Positions 24,431 through 35,541 of a stretch of 64,000 nucleotides of DNA are shown piece after piece; the stretch's first letter is position 1, and each line of letters opens with the position of its first letter. The stretch comes from Notolepis coatsorum (Eukaryota > Chordata > Actinopteri > Aulopiformes > Paralepididae): the NCBI GenBank assembly GCA_963971535.1, contig OZ020588.1:126711464-126775463 (forward strand), in the 5' to 3' direction. Made by a program: the position numbers and the translations under genes. The notes below the pieces were generated by a model that saw nothing but the letters and a program-made list of their open reading frames with translations, had not been told where the DNA came from and did not search any database.

Positions 24431-25400
24431 CATACCTGTGTGCGTCTCCTCTCCCCTGCGCCAACCCGAAAGTGCGCTTCCCGTCTGCCAGCTCCATGCT
24501 GTGTCTCTCCGGCTCGAAGGTGCTGTCAAAGTTCTTGAATCGGTTCCTGTCGTTGATAATGTGGGACGATGCACCTGTGTCCACGATCAGTCCCTTCCTT
24601 TGGACCTGCTGCTGCTGCGTTGACTGGCTGGCGTATGCTGTCTGCGGCCCGAAGGTGAAGTCCTCTCTTCCCGCTGCTCTCCGGGCGTCGTCTCGACTCG
24701 CCTCACATCCACCGCTGCCGCCATCTTGCACACAGCCACCATCTTGCACGTGCGCGTACCGAGCGCTCTGTTCACGCTTCTTTCTACACACTCTGTCTGC
24801 GTGACCCGAAGTTTTACAGAAACTACACCAAACAGTTTTTATGCACTTATCTTTTCGGTGACCCTTTTCTCCACATCGCCAACACACCATCTCCGTCAGG
24901 GGTCCGGTCTTTTTCTTTGGCGCTGCCCGGGCCTTCATTACCCTTTCTCCCGCCTCTTCAGCGACCGGGTCTGAGTCTTCTGAGGCCTCGAAGTTCCGCA
25001 GCTTGGCCTTGAACTCCCCCAGCGACATGTCCCTGAACTGTGTGTCACCAACAGTGTGAATGGTTTATACATCTCTGGTAGTCCCCTCATAACCATCGCC
25101 ATCATTAGTCCATCGCTCTGTGCTTCTCCTGCACTCTTGAGCGCCGTGATGATCTGTTCCGCCCTGATGATGTATTCAGTCACAGTCTCTGTGTTAGCTT
25201 TCTTCAGCGCGGTCAAAGTTATATACAGGGATACAATCCGGGGCCTACCTCTGCCGATGTAGTGTTCTCTTAACACTTTTAGACTCTCTCTGCCTTTGTC
25301 CTTTGTGTCCCGGAATATCAGGCCCAAGCTCGTGTTGTCTAGGAGTGGTGCTAGCTCGCAGTATGTGTCGGCGTTCAGCTTAGTATCTAGGGCTTGCGTG
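24423..25400 (-). pseudogene. Copia Gag and protease
   Basis: Frame 25327-25030 encodes the Gag helix region (LREHYIGRGRPRIVSLYI ... VMRGLPEMYKPFTLLV). A frameshift at about 25030 leads to frame 25028-24423 with two zinc-knuckle-like motifs, CWRCGEKGHRKDKC and CSFCKTSGHADRVC, and the protease motif GLIVDTGASSHII. The 5' end of Gag (25400-25600) is degraded. The order Gag, protease, integrase, RT is that of Ty1/copia. Confidence 0.85.
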
Positions 25401-25635
25401 GCCTCCGTTATTTAAAATTTGTCTTTTTCAGCCCCACTCCGTGCATACAGCACAACATCCGCTCTTCCCAGAGATCGTATTCTTCTGCCCTTCCGTTAAA
25501 CGTGGGCCACATGCTTCTGCCTCTGGTCAACATCTTTTGATTGTAGCTTAGCTTTAGCGTCCCGCGGTTCTCCCGCTGCTAAACTAGCCTAAACTTTTCA
25601 GCTAACTAGCTATCGTTATTTTGCTCTTCCCTGAT

Positions 25636-25649
25636 CTGGGCCCATAACC
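25636..25649 (-). promoter_or_regulatory. Copia primer binding site for internal initiator tRNA-Met
   Basis: In element sense GGTTATGGGCCCAG directly follows the 5' LTR. It is complementary to CUGGGCCCAUAACC, the anticodon stem-loop of vertebrate initiator tRNA-Met, not to a tRNA 3' end. Drosophila copia is known to prime from a half-molecule of this tRNA cut in the anticodon region. Confidence 0.8.
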
Positions 25650-25923
25650 TGTTGACAGAGTCACCTGGGGAGCAATAACTGGTCATGACGACAAGGTCTT
25701 CTTTAGCCTTAACTGCAGTGGTTTATTTCATATGTACATTTCCACCACGAGACCTGCTGTCCGTGAGAGCTAAAGAGAGATAGACAGAGGGGGAGGGAAC
25801 AATCCCGTATACCTGCTACCTGACGTCAGCTGCTCTAGCTGTGTCTCCTTACGCCTATAGCGCCCTCTTGTGGAACAGTTAAAGTGCAGTTACATTCAAG
25901 CATATTATTACTTACACTTAAAA
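25650..25923 (-). repeat. Copia 5' LTR
   Basis: 274 bp, aligned with 14299-14578. The outer CA dinucleotide has mutated to AA, but the AGAGG duplication follows at 25924-25928. Confidence 0.88.
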
Positions 25924-25990
25924 AGAGGGGGTTGGAGATAGAGAGAAAGGGAGATAAGTGAAAGGAGGGAACAGGTAGATACACAAAGAA

Positions 25991-26120
<130 letters not shown>

Positions 26121-26139
26121 GATGTAGAGATAGGCTCAG

Positions 26140-26262
26140 GGGGGGGGCTGGGAGGGGGAGATCGACTCTGTCAGTCAGTAATGGGGAGGTTAGATTTGGT
26201 CTGATTGGAGCAGCCGTTGTTTCATACGAGCAGCCACAGGTCATGTTTGTTTGCTTTAGTTT
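26140..26262 (-). repeat. Dispersed repeat, copy 2 (inverted relative to 3480-3605)
   Basis: The reverse complement matches 3480-3605 over about 110 bp, including the CATGACCTGTGG and TTACTGACTGACAGAGTCG blocks. Confidence 0.7.
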
Positions 26263-26910
26263 TTATTTCTTTATCTCTCTATTGTGCTGCTTGAATTGAA
26301 GGTACACGTTTGTTAATGCACTGTGTGTTTGTGTCAGTCTTGTACAGTTGCTATTTTTCAAGCCTATTTTCCATCTGTTTCAAGTGCAGTAGCACAATGA
26401 CCTTGGAGAATCCCATACTGATTGAAAATGCGGAACAATTTGTTGCAGGAGCCTCTTGAAACCACTACATGGGCAAATAAATAGGTTGCAAATGTTGGTA
26501 GCAAGTAAATATAATATAGACAGAATGACACAAGGGAAACAAATGGCAGGAACAACACAAGATAAACCAAAGGTAAATACAATGAATGAAACAAATTAGG
26601 GCTGAAACACATTGGAGATGTCAAAACAAAAGTTAACTGGTATAGGGGTGTCGAGGGAACCCACGAGCAGAACACAGGCACAGGAGAATGAGGTAGTTTA
26701 GATTAGAAGGTTTAATGAAACCAGGGAAGGACGAGGGGCAGGGGGCTGGTGATGAAGAGTAGGGAGTGGGGAAGAGACAGACGGGCAACGGGAGTAGGTG
26801 AGTTCCAGGGAGGTGCAGGCTGGTGAGGTCTGTGGGTGAGTGCAGGCCGGAGGGGTGAGGTCCTGCACATGAGAGAACAGGATTAGGATGACGCAGGCTA
26901 CAGAGCTCAC
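26263..26910. other. Unclassified sequence, no gene
   Basis: There are no convincing motifs. 26640-26910 resembles the GC-rich terminal part of an unknown repeat (purine-rich with GAGGTCCTGCACATGAG), but no partner copy is in the window. Confidence 0.35.
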
Positions 26911-26913
26911 AAA

Positions 26914-26917
<4 letters not shown>

Positions 26918-26966
<49 letters not shown>
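26918..26966. repeat. (TA)n microsatellite
   Basis: About 24 TA units. Confidence 0.95.
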
Positions 26967-26974
<8 letters not shown>

Positions 26975-27125
26975 TGAGAGGCGAAACCAACAAGAGAAAG
27001 GCCCTGGCTGTGGCTGTAACATTAAGACATGTTTGGTTACAGAGGGGACATGTCTCAAAGATAGAAACTGTAGAGAAAGAAGGGGGGCAGAGAGAAGAGA
27101 AAATGAAAAGCGAGACAAGATAAAG

Positions 27126-27230
27126 AGTGAGTGAGTGAGTGAGTGAGTGAGTGAGTGAGTGAGTGAGTGAGTGAGTGAGTGAGTGAGTGAGTGAGTGAGT
27201 GAGTGAGTGAGTGAGTGAGTGAGTGAGTGA
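27126..27230. repeat. (GTGA)n microsatellite
   Basis: About 26 uninterrupted GTGA units. Confidence 0.97.
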
Positions 27231-27590
27231 TGTGAATGAGTGAGACACTGGGGGCATTGGGAGGAGTGGAGGGGGAGGATAGGACTCATGGTACTGATAT
27301 TGACCAAAAATTATAGAAATGCCATCGGTATTGTGTTTAAATTGGATCTTACCATGGTATTAATTAAGTACAAGAGTGTTACTATGGCAATAGCCTGCAT
27401 GATCTTTATGGCAGTACCATAGAACATTATTTACACAATTGACACCATGATAAAACTGAATTACAATCAAATCCGCTATACTTTTCTTGTAAGAGAGAGA
27501 GAGACATGCTGGGGAATAAATTCATATAGAAGCGAGTGGGTGGATTTATCGTGACGAAGATATCAGACAGAAAAGAGAGGTATACACAAG

Positions 27591-28014
<424 letters not shown>

Positions 28015-28099
28015 ACAGAAAGTGGGTGATTCAGAATTAGAGGAAAGAGAGAAACATGGGCAGAGAAAGAGAGAAACATGGGCAGAGAAAGAGAGCATG

Positions 28100-29120
28100 T
28101 GACATTTTGTGTAAAAAATTTTAAGGTTAGATTTTAAAGCATTTTAAAAGAGTGTGTGCACAATTCAGACTGACTTGGATGTACAGTATATGGACAGGAA
28201 GAGGTGCAGGGCGGGAGGAAGGTAGGGAGAGAGAATGGGGTGCAGCGGGGGGAAGAGGTGCCATCACCCAGCTCTGCTCCTGATTAACTATTTACAGCCT
28301 CAGATTATAGACAGTCTGAATTATTAACACTGCACTCACTGCAGACACACAGAGGGGGGGATGAGGGGTGAGAGAGGGGATGATGAGAGAGGGAAGGAGA
28401 GGGAGAAAGAGAGTGGGAGAAAATCGGGGAGGGTGGGAGAGAGAGGGAGAAAGAGAGGGGGAGGGAGGGATAGAAGGAGAAAGGGAGAGAGATAAAGATG
28501 GAGAGTGGGAGGGGTGAGAGAGGGAGAAAGAAAGAGGGAGGGGGAAGAGAGAAGGAGAAAGAGAGAGAGAGTACTAAGAAGGTTATGAGAGATTGAAAGA
28601 AGCAAGACAGGCTCAGTGCTTGGAAGAGAGAGATAATTATGCAAGATGTATGAGGGAGCGAGAGGAGAATAGATGGATTGAATTGATTGACAGATTGATT
28701 GGTGTCCAACCCTCAATGGGGGACAGAACGTTAGCATCTGGAAGGCAGTTCTTTGACTTTACACATTGATGAAGGCCAGATGGCTGAAAAGGTTTAGTCA
28801 CAGATTAAATCCAGTGAATGATATATTTCTGAGATGCATCTCTTCATAAAATGTTGACGTCTTCTGTGCTCCTCATGAGAGATCAGCTGCTAGTGAGCGT
28901 CTTGGTAGCTACTAGCTAACCAATGCTTCAAACGGGGCTTGAGTGTCATGGGGGCGCTCTCAATGGGGGAGATGAGAGAAAGAGAGCGCACAAGCCTGTG
29001 CACAAGAGAGGGATAAAAAGGGAAAGTGACACAGCAAGAGAGAGAGAGAAATTATATGTGAGAGAGATTCACATGGGGGTGAAAGAAGACAAGTCATATT
29101 TCATGAGGGACTGGAGTAGA
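28100..29120. other. Purine-rich sequence without gene
   Basis: 28200-28600 is a GGGAGA-rich, strand-asymmetric stretch. The long frames on the complementary strand (SLSPS-type) are compositional. No motifs are seen. Confidence 0.5.
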
Positions 29121-29134
29121 CTCAGAGAACCAAC

Positions 29135-29232
29135 TTCACTGCCTGGCTGGCTGTCTGACTGGCTGGTTGGCTGTCTGACTGGATGGCTAGCTGTCTGTCT
29201 CGCTAGCTGTCTGTCTCGCTAGCTGTCTGGCT
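29135..29232. repeat. Imperfect CTGGCTGGCTGTCTGA repeat
   Basis: Short imperfect tandem units of GGCTG/GTCTG and CGCTAGCTGTCTGT. Confidence 0.8.
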
Positions 29233-30186
29233 GCGTGTTGAGAGAGAGAACTGAATACAAACTGGGATATATGAAGGAGTGTGGAGGTTGGTTGCAGATT
29301 GGGACAGGTGGTGCTGGGGAACTGGAGTGCTGATTGCAACCAGGTGGTGCTGGGGACTGGAACCAGAGGATGCATCTGGGAAAAATAGACATGTAGACAG
29401 GGGAAGACAAAAACAAGAGAGAACTAGGGTGACCAAATCTATGATCCAAATGCAGGACAGCGTGTCGATTTTGCGGGACATTTGTTGAAATTGTGCACAG
29501 TAATGAATATGTATACAATAATCATGTTTACATAATGTATTCATTTTGATCAAAATATAAGAATGTAATGTATTAAAAACACAATAGTGTTGTGTATTAA
29601 TTGCTTATTATACTCATAATCACTGTATAGAAGAATACCACAATCCAACATGCTGTTAAATTACCTACCGACTCCTAGAGGTTATATGGCTATATAGAGT
29701 TAAGATACATGAACCCTGTGATCTCTCTTGTAATGTGATACTGAAGTGCATACATGTATTCAGGGCTTGACATTAACTTTTTGGCTCACTAGCCACTGTG
29801 GCTAGTGGTTTTCCCAAGTCACTAGTCACTCAGCATTTTCACCAGCCAAAAATCCCCGCACTCGCGCCCCCACCCAAAAAGTAATAAATATAGGTCATTG
29901 GACAATGTAACTGCAAGCATTTGTTTGGACATATGATTTTATTTGAACAGAAACATCTAAAATAACATCTAATCCAAAATGTCAGTAGTGTGGTGTGTGC
30001 TAAAATAACATCTAATCCAAAGTGTCAGTAGTGTGGTGTGTGATAAAATAACATCTAATCCAATAACATCTGTCCCCACCTGAACATCCCACCCACCCAG
30101 ACAAGTACAAACTTAATTAATTAAATTGTAGAGAACTGTGATATAAAGTGTTACCAATATTTGCTTCGATGTCTAGTCCTCTATTC

Positions 30187-30331
<145 letters not shown>

Positions 30332-30472
30332 GGGCAGCTGTCCATGGTGCTGAGTATTTGCGACTGGGCTGTGTTAGTCTGGAGCCTGTATGCTTCTTAA
30401 TGTTAAATGAATGTGGCTAGCTAACAAACACCGTAATATTAGTTTAATAATACATGTTAGTTTGTCTAATAC

Positions 30473-30775
30473 TTACTCGCACATCCACAAATAGTCGGTG
30501 AAGGGTCTTCCTTTCTTCCCGATTGTGTGAACGTTGCGGAACAGCAGCTTCAACTTGTCCATCTGAGCTGATTTCATTGAGACCAGGGATCTGACCGCAA
30601 CACTCTCCTCTAACAGACCAGTCTTCGCCCGCATGGTACCTAGAGTATGTATGTGGCTGTTTGATATTTCATGATCCTTTACCGTTTCTAATTTTAAATT
30701 GGTTGTGCCAATAACAAACGACAAGCTTTTGGACTTGTCAGTGCCAGACGCATGGTATGGGGTAGACCTTGCATA
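30473..30775 (-). pseudogene. hAT transposase-like N-terminal exon with splice donor
   Basis: The frame contains KSLSFVIGTTNLKLETVKDH, SNSHIHTLGTMRAKTG and MDKLKLLFRNVHTIGKK followed by GRPFTDYLWMCE. This pattern resembles the region after the zinc finger in hAT-derived proteins of the ZNF862/C17orf113-like group. The coding frame runs exactly into a canonical donor, GA|GTAAGT, at 30474-30469 on the minus strand, so it looks like a true exon. The following exon with the catalytic core is missing. The family assignment is from memory of motif style and is moderate. Confidence 0.55.
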
Positions 30776-30787
30776 CAGTCACGTCAT

Positions 30788-30850
30788 CCCCCAATAACCA
30801 ATAACCAATAACCAATAGCCAATAACAGCTTGCATATATACCGTAGACAG
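30788..30850 (-). promoter_or_regulatory. CCAAT-box cluster with CRE-like and TATA-like motifs
   Basis: Five CCAAT motifs in 37 bp (ATTGG on the minus strand, 30788-30824), with TGACGT just downstream near 30780 and TATATA upstream near 30837. They sit directly 5' of the minus-strand transposase exon, so they plausibly are its promoter. Confidence 0.45.
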
Positions 30851-31314
30851 TACCTGGCGCGATCTGTTTATTGCAGCGCAACTTGAGTGACCGGAAATAA
30901 ACAGCTTGCGCCAGGTATATATAATGCGCTTGTGCTGGTTAGACTATAGGCTATGTTACATAACGTTACGTATGTAGTACTTGCGGTGCGTGCATTAGTG
31001 CATGTTTTGGGGATTAATGAGAGGACAAAAACAATAATAATTAATAATAATAATAATTAAAAAAAATTATAATAATTGCGGGACACTTATTAAAATGCGG
31101 GACAATATTCTTCTCTTGCGGCATGCGGGACAGAGAGCTGAAATGCGGGACTGTCCCGCACAAATCGGGACGTTTGGTCACCCTAGACAGAACCAACACA
31201 ATACATGCCTACATACATAACACCCCTAACATAAACCCCATACATAAATACCAGCATCCGTAACACAGTGTGTAATTAAAGTGTGTACGCCCTTCCCACA
31301 CAAAGGTTGTGATT

Positions 31315-32036
31315 TGTAACGATCCCATACTCAGCCCTCTGTTGGGCTGTGATGGGAGAAGAAACATTGGAGTCCTACCTCCCTCCAGTCTCATGGCACC
31401 CTCTAGTGGGTACCATCAGATGGTCTATAAGATTGTGCAGGCGGCCAACTTGCCGGTACTGATAAATGTAAATAATGTTATTAATTGTTTGTTTAATATG
31501 ATTTCATTATGTGTGTTGTCGTTGTTGACGTTCCCTTCCCTGGTGTGATGTTTCCCCTGTCTGGTTGTATTCTTTGCTTATGTGTTTAGTCGGTTTATAT
31601 TGTGTGTTAGACTGGCCTGGCCAGGTGTTGCCAACCTTAATTAGTGGGTGTATATATGTGCGTGTCTCCCTCTCCTCGTCGTGGCGTCATTTCCTCCAGT
31701 TACCTCCGTGTTCCCCTGCCCGTTGTGTCTCCTGTCATCTCCCTTGCCTTGCTGTTTTTGTATTGAGTAAGTAAGTAAGTTTAGTATTCCATTTTGTGCA
31801 TCTTTGTTTTCTCGTGTTCTCAGTTCGTTTTGTATATAGTGCCAGCGCTGCTGTGCCTTATGTTTAGTTTGTTCCTGAACTATATTTCATGGCTCTAGTG
31901 ATTCTCTAATAAATGGATCATAGTATCTAAGAAGAGCAAACTGTCGTCTCCGTTTCCTCCATTCACCAGTCATTCTGCAGTTTCGGTGCTCTCCGGTCTT
32001 TCCGCATATTGGGTTCTATCCCCCAGCCTCGTAACA
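31315..32036 (+). mobile_element. Solo LTR, TSD GTGATT
   Basis: 722 bp starting TGTAACGATCC and ending CCTCGTAACA, flanked by GTGATT on both sides (31309-31314 and 32037-32042). There is a TATATATG motif near 31650 and AATAAA at about 31909, followed by a GC-richer U5-like part. There is no internal coding sequence, so it is the product of LTR-LTR recombination. The superfamily cannot be decided from the LTR alone. Confidence 0.8.
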
Positions 32037-32150
32037 GTGATTTAAATAAACATTTGCTTAACGGTTATGGTTCAGATATTTAGTGGATTATGACATTGAT
32101 TCAGATGTTTATTGCCACTATGGCTTCTTATCAATTGTATTAGTAGGGTG

Positions 32151-32890
32151 CAGTGCATGTGAGCGGATCGGAGCGTGAGCGGCGCGGGGCGCGGAGCGGC
32201 CGGTTTTGACGTGAGCGAGGAGTGGGTTTTAAAATGAGTCGGCGCGACGTCCGGAGCGAGAGTTCTCCTCCGCTCCAATCCACTCCAGGCCGCTCACAGT
32301 GGTTTAACACTGATGTAATATATACATGCAGTACAATGCCAAAGCAACAGATGGCGATGTACAAACATGAAGGCCATTTTCAACCAATGAGAAGGGTGAA
32401 CCTGTGATAGGCTGTTCGTTCAGGCTTTGTCACTGTAGAGACGCCCACACTCACTCCAGTTAGAAAAAGTATATCGACGCCATTGTTGTTGACGTTAGCT
32501 TACATGCTAACGTTAATGGCAGCGACCATAGCATTGTGGCTCGGCTAGCCTATCATCGCTTAATAGAGATAGTGAATGGATAAACAACGTTATTTAACAT
32601 TGCAGAATGGCTACAATTACAATGCGGCTCAATACAAACAATTGTTAAGGGGCCCAGGGGGTGTAGACTGTTGTAGTTTGAGCTCATTTACACCATGCTC
32701 CAAAAAAAGAAGAAAAAAAACTGCCGAGCGATCTGGCGCGGGGAGCGGGGAGCGCTCGATTCAAGGTGAGCGGGGAGCGAGCGGAGAGCGACTTGGGGGC
32801 GGGGTCAACATGAGTGATTAGCGGAGCGGACCAACATTTAAAGAGCGAAGGGCGGATTTCTCGGCCGCGCCGATCCGCTCACGTGGTCTG
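32151..32890. mobile_element. Non-autonomous hAT element, TSD GTAGGGTG
   Basis: Perfect 8-bp duplications GTAGGGTG (32143-32150 and 32891-32898). Termini are CAGTGCATGTGAGCGGATCGG at the left (21 bp, the last 13 in common) and the reverse complement of CCGATCCGCTCACGTGGTCTG at the right. The interior is rich in GGAGCG repeats near both ends. The middle (32308-32700) matches the module also present in the PIF-like element at 15292-15660. No transposase. Confidence 0.87.
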
Positions 32891-32899
32891 GTAGGGTGA

Positions 32900-33300
32900 T
32901 GCCGGCAAGCCTTCAAAATTATATCCTATTTAATCAACTTCTCAGATAATAGACTACTAACATTACTGTTTTCATTTGTCATTGTTAACAGGGTGGGACT
33001 TTAGGTTTGTTGATGTGCCGCACAATTTCTAGTTGAATGGGATTCATAAAGAGTATTTGCATATATGTAGGTGTACGCATGGTTTTATAAATCTTAGTAT
33101 TTCTTTTCAGAGAGAAGCAACAGCTGTGATTGGAGGATCAAGAAATGAGGGCAGAGCTTGAGGGACCACAGTATGCAGAAACAGGGAAACAAGACCAGTA
33201 GTCTTACAACAGAATACGTGGCCAGTGTGGTGGCATCTGGGCCACATCCTAACTATCCCCAAGGGAGTTTAGCTCAAAACCCCACCCCATAGCATAACTG
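32900..33300. other. No recognisable gene
   Basis: Unique-looking AT-rich sequence without motifs. Confidence 0.4.
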
Positions 33301-33302
33301 CT

Positions 33303-34975
33303 ATCAAGTTTCAAGTTTCAAGTTTCTTTAATAAATGTCATACAGAAGTACAGAATACTTTCATACAAAATGCTTCTTACTGTTACGCTCCAGAGACTGT
33401 GCTAGACAAGATAGTATCAAATAACATAGTATAGCATGTAATTTAGAAGTAGAAAATGAGGTCACAGTGTTCAGTATAGACATATGTACAATGTTCGATG
33501 CAGAATAGACGTAACTGAGTTACCATATAATATACAATACTATGCAGTGTACTAATGTACAGTACTATATAGTGCAAAGCAGAAATGGGATGAGGTACAA
33601 TTTAGGTACAATTTACAGTAAGGTGTACGAGTTGTAGTGCAATCCTTCATCAATAAATATAAAGTGTGGGGAGTGGGTGCTACAGTGTGTTTGTTTAAAG
33701 TGGGTGTGTGCTATAAAGTGTGTGGAGTGGGTGCTACAGTGTGTTTATTTAAAGTGAGTGTGTGCGTGTGGATGTGTGTGCTATGTGCGTTTGGTGGTTG
33801 TTGTTGTGTAGTGTTCATTGTTCGTTTAGCAGCCTGATGGCCTGGGGATAGAAGCTTCTTCTGAGTCTTTCTGTGCTCGCCTTGAGACTCCGGTATCGCT
33901 TGCCTGACCACAGCAGTTCAAAGAGGCAGTTGTTCGGGTGACTGGAGTCTTTAATGATTCTCTTAGCCTTGCCCTTGCAACACTTGTTGTAAATGTTCTG
34001 GAGGGTGGGGAGCCCCCCTCCAATTGTGCGTTCGGCTGAACGTGTCACTCTTTGTAGTCTGCTTCGGTCTTGTGCAGTGCTATTCCCAAACCAGGAGGTG
34101 ATGTTGCCAGTCAAGATGCTCTCTATTGTACATGAGTAGAAGTTCTTAAGGATCTTCTGACTGACTTGGAACTTCCTTAGGCGCCTGAGGAAGTAGAGGC
34201 GTTGTCGTGCCTTCTTCACAACACTGTCAATGTGTGTGGTCCATGTCAAGTCCTCGGATATGTAGGCTCCGAGGTACTTAAAGCTGTTGACTCTCTCAAC
34301 CGGTGCCCCGTCGATGCTGAGGGGGCTGTAGTCCTTGACCCCCGACCTCCTGAAGTCCACAATCATCTCCTTTGTTTTGCTGACGTTCAGGGAGAGGCTG
34401 TTTTCCTGGCACCATCCCGCCAGGACCTTGACCTCTTCCAGGTAGGCCCTCTCGTCGTTGGCAGAGATCAGGCCCACCACCACTGTGTCGTCAGCAAATT
34501 TGATGATTGTATTGCTACTCCGCTGAGCCACACAGTCGTGTGTGTACAGGGAGTAGAGGAGGGGACTCAGAACACAGCCCTGGGGGGCCCCTATGTTGAG
34601 GGTGATGGATGAGGAGGTGCAGTTGCCTGCTCTCACCACCTGGGGTCTGCCCGTCAGGAAGTCCAAGACCCACTGGCAGAGGTCATAGTTCAAGCCCAGG
34701 TCCCTGAGCTTGGCTATGAGTATGGAGGGGACTATGGTATTGAATGCCGAGCTGTAGTCGATGAATAGCATTCTCACATAGTTCCCCTGCCTCTTGTCCA
34801 GGTGTGATGCTGCTGTGTGCAGCACATGGGCTATGGCGTCCTCCGTGGACCTGTTGGGGCGGTATGCAAATTGCAGGGGGTCCATGTTGATGGGGAGGGA
34901 GGAGCAGATGTAGCCCTTTATCCAGTATCGTGCTGTGATTGGCTGAGATGCTCTCCACGCTGGCTTCCCTCTCTT
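33303..34975 (-). mobile_element. 5'-truncated L2/Rex-like LINE with (CTTGAAA)n tail
   Basis: The 3' end at 33304-33326 shows three units of CTTGAAA in element sense after an AT-rich 3' UTR. The ORF end lies at 33815, and the copy is cut off near 34975 upstream of the RT fingers, so the endonuclease is absent. Such 5' truncation is normal for target-primed integration. A simple target duplication could not be identified. Confidence 0.8.
33815..34930 (-). pseudogene. LINE reverse transcriptase, 5' truncated but open
   Basis: The frame stays open for more than 356 codons: [36 protein letters not shown] (first catalytic Asp), [34 protein letters not shown] (ADD box), [40 protein letters not shown] and the thumb to [16 protein letters not shown]. 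These are L2/Rex1-group motifs. The upstream reading frame continues a few codons before the first methionine. No internal stops, so a rather recent copy, but without endonuclease it is dead. Confidence 0.85.
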
Positions 34976-34999
34976 TACTGTTCCTCAGTGTCAAGCTGT

Positions 35000-35540
35000 T
35001 AGGTAGAAGCTACGGTTGTGCTTAGCCAGCCTAATTGTCGCTAGTATTCTACATTTGGAAATCCGACAGAATGTTTGTTAGATAACTAGCTACTTCATAG
35101 ACCTCTCACAGGTGAGGATTTCTGGCTGCTCCCAAGTCTCCAGTCTTTGCTGCAACTATTATCGCTCCTAGCTTCGTCTGTGGTTCATGCAGCTATGGTC
35201 CCGTGAAGAAAGCGGCCTAATATACAGTACATGTCTCTCTCTGATAAGGTAGGGGATTTTGAATTACTGGTAAATGGGAAAGGAAAAGACAGAAAAATGC
35301 ATTTGCGCGAGGTGCGCTTGATTTCTTTCACAGGCCAGTTGAATTGCGCCTACTGTAGGCGAGGCAGTGGGCCAAAATGAATTGATAAGCAAATTCAGTC
35401 TGAGGGCCGGATGAAAATGCCAGGCAGGCTGGATTTGACACATGTGATCTAATCTAAATGAAAACAATTTAACCAAGTTCTTTGCTGTGTGGTGTCCCCT
35501 TTTCTGTTATGACTTAAAACAAGTGGTTTTAACAAACAGG
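35000..35540. other. No recognisable gene
   Basis: Sequence before the BEL element with no motifs or repeats that I can name. Confidence 0.4.
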
Positions 35541-35541
35541 G

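Larger units (their letters stand above)
14299..25923 (-). mobile_element. Ty1/copia retrotransposon split by two insertions, TSD AGAGG
   Basis: The LTRs at 14299-14578 and 25650-25923 are about 95% alike. Flanking 5-bp duplications AGAGG (14294-14298 and 25924-25928) show they belong to one insertion. Read on the minus strand, the order is 5' LTR, primer site, Gag, protease, integrase, RT, RNase H and 3' LTR. A PIF-like element (15190-18289) and a gypsy element (18334-23288) sit in the RT/RNase H region, and the coding frame resumes across them. The element's own coding region has frameshifts and an internal deletion, so it is inactive. Confidence 0.88.

Noticed and set aside
25636-25649. 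Possible initiator tRNA gene fragment
   Set aside because: Only the anticodon arm is present, in the exact position of an LTR primer site, so it is the copia primer binding site.
28305-28737. Two minus-strand frames of about 133 codons rich in Ser, Leu and Pro
   Set aside because: They lie over purine-rich low-complexity DNA and show no domain or conserved motif.
33815-34885. Host gene for a reverse-transcriptase-like protein
   Set aside because: The motifs, tandem tail and 5' truncation are those of a LINE copy.
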